Notes under the pieces: model-generated
Told to the model about the DNA's origin: nothing
The model's database searches: none
The model's input: only the letters and a program-made list of their open reading frames with translations
Assembly (NCBI GenBank): GCA_947586055.1
Contig: CANPXL010000002.1
Location: 62,001 to 126,000 of the forward strand
From: an uncultured Acetatifactor sp.
GTDB lineage: Bacteria > Bacillota > Clostridia > Lachnospirales > Lachnospiraceae
Direction: 5' to 3'
DNA length: 64,000 nucleotides
Shown: piece after piece, positions 63,866-64,000 of the stretch
Position numbering within the stretch: the first letter of the stretch is position 1
How the letters are laid out: each line of letters opens with the position of its first letter
Program-made: the position numbers and the translations under genes

Positions 63866-64000
63866 AGTTTCCCCTTTCCGCACCGCCCGGCGCCCCGGCG
63901 TCCGTTCCCTGCATCCGCCCCTCTGCGGATGCGCCGGCCGCATCTTTCCAAACCTTTGCTACCGCTGGTCTCTCACAATGCAGATCCGGCTGATCTCAAC

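Noticed and set aside
1..64000. tRNA, rRNA, CRISPR arrays, prophage and insertion sequences
   Set aside because: No cloverleaf-type sequence, regular direct-repeat array, phage structural gene or transposase was recognised on either strand.

Overview
The window looks like the chromosome of a Gram-positive, Clostridia-type bacterium, most likely a motile gut Lachnospiraceae. The evidence is the Firmicute housekeeping set (ftsH, uvrC, hprK, rapZ, whiA and a Crh-type HPr), strong Shine-Dalgarno sites (GGAGG), sigma-A promoters with 17-bp spacers, a MecA adaptor, a sigma-D flagellin promoter, and a domain-inverted GH3 enzyme of the type known from rumen/gut Clostridia. Base composition is moderately GC-rich, except around the fucosyltransferase and the two flagellin-linked glycosyltransferases, which are visibly richer in A/T. 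No tRNA, rRNA, CRISPR array, prophage or transposase was seen.

Layout. Positions 1-11000, minus strand: ftsH, uvrC, then hprK, a ROK glucokinase, murB, rapZ, whiA and crh. This carbon-catabolite/cell-envelope control operon ends in a terminator after crh and is followed by a lipid kinase and a partial XRE regulator. Positions 11-18.5 kb: a lipoprotein, DUF1846 protein, pyrG, an anion permease, yitT, trxA and trmB. Positions 18.5-27.6 kb: a DacF-type carboxypeptidase, an exonuclease, proS, a TrpB2-like enzyme, mecA, a Ham1-family pyrophosphatase, niaR and two small unknown genes. Two copies of a ~150-bp double-hairpin repeat lie at 18.6 and 25.2 kb.

Positions 27.7-36.2 kb form a sulfur amino acid island: cysK and a divergent cysteine-rich Rrf2 regulator, a polar amino acid ABC transporter whose operon contains a URO-D/MtaA-like protein, and the PLP enzymes MalY/PatB and a cystathionine lyase/synthase. 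Two promoters in the island carry dyads at the same distance from the predicted start, suggesting shared control. Positions 36.2-40 kb form a signalling module: an Hpt protein, a FapA-type protein with about ten 26-residue repeats, and a receiver-HD-GYP phosphodiesterase. Positions 40-47.8 kb hold trmL, an aminotransferase, an Lrp-type regulator, an AIR-synthase-like protein, a VanW protein, two small or unknown membrane proteins, a phosphoesterase and galK.

Positions 47.8-55.3 kb form a flagellin-glycosylation island: a GT11 fucosyltransferase, two tandem paralogous GT2 enzymes, flagellin with a long structured leader behind a sigma-D promoter, and a coiled-coil protein made of perfect heptads encoded by 21-bp tandem repeats. 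Positions 55.5-64 kb carry an AraC regulator, an intracellular GH10 xylanase, a 4Fe-4S aldo/keto reductase, CapA and LCP envelope proteins and an inverted-domain GH3 glucosidase, suggesting plant-polysaccharide oligomer use next to cell-wall polymer assembly.
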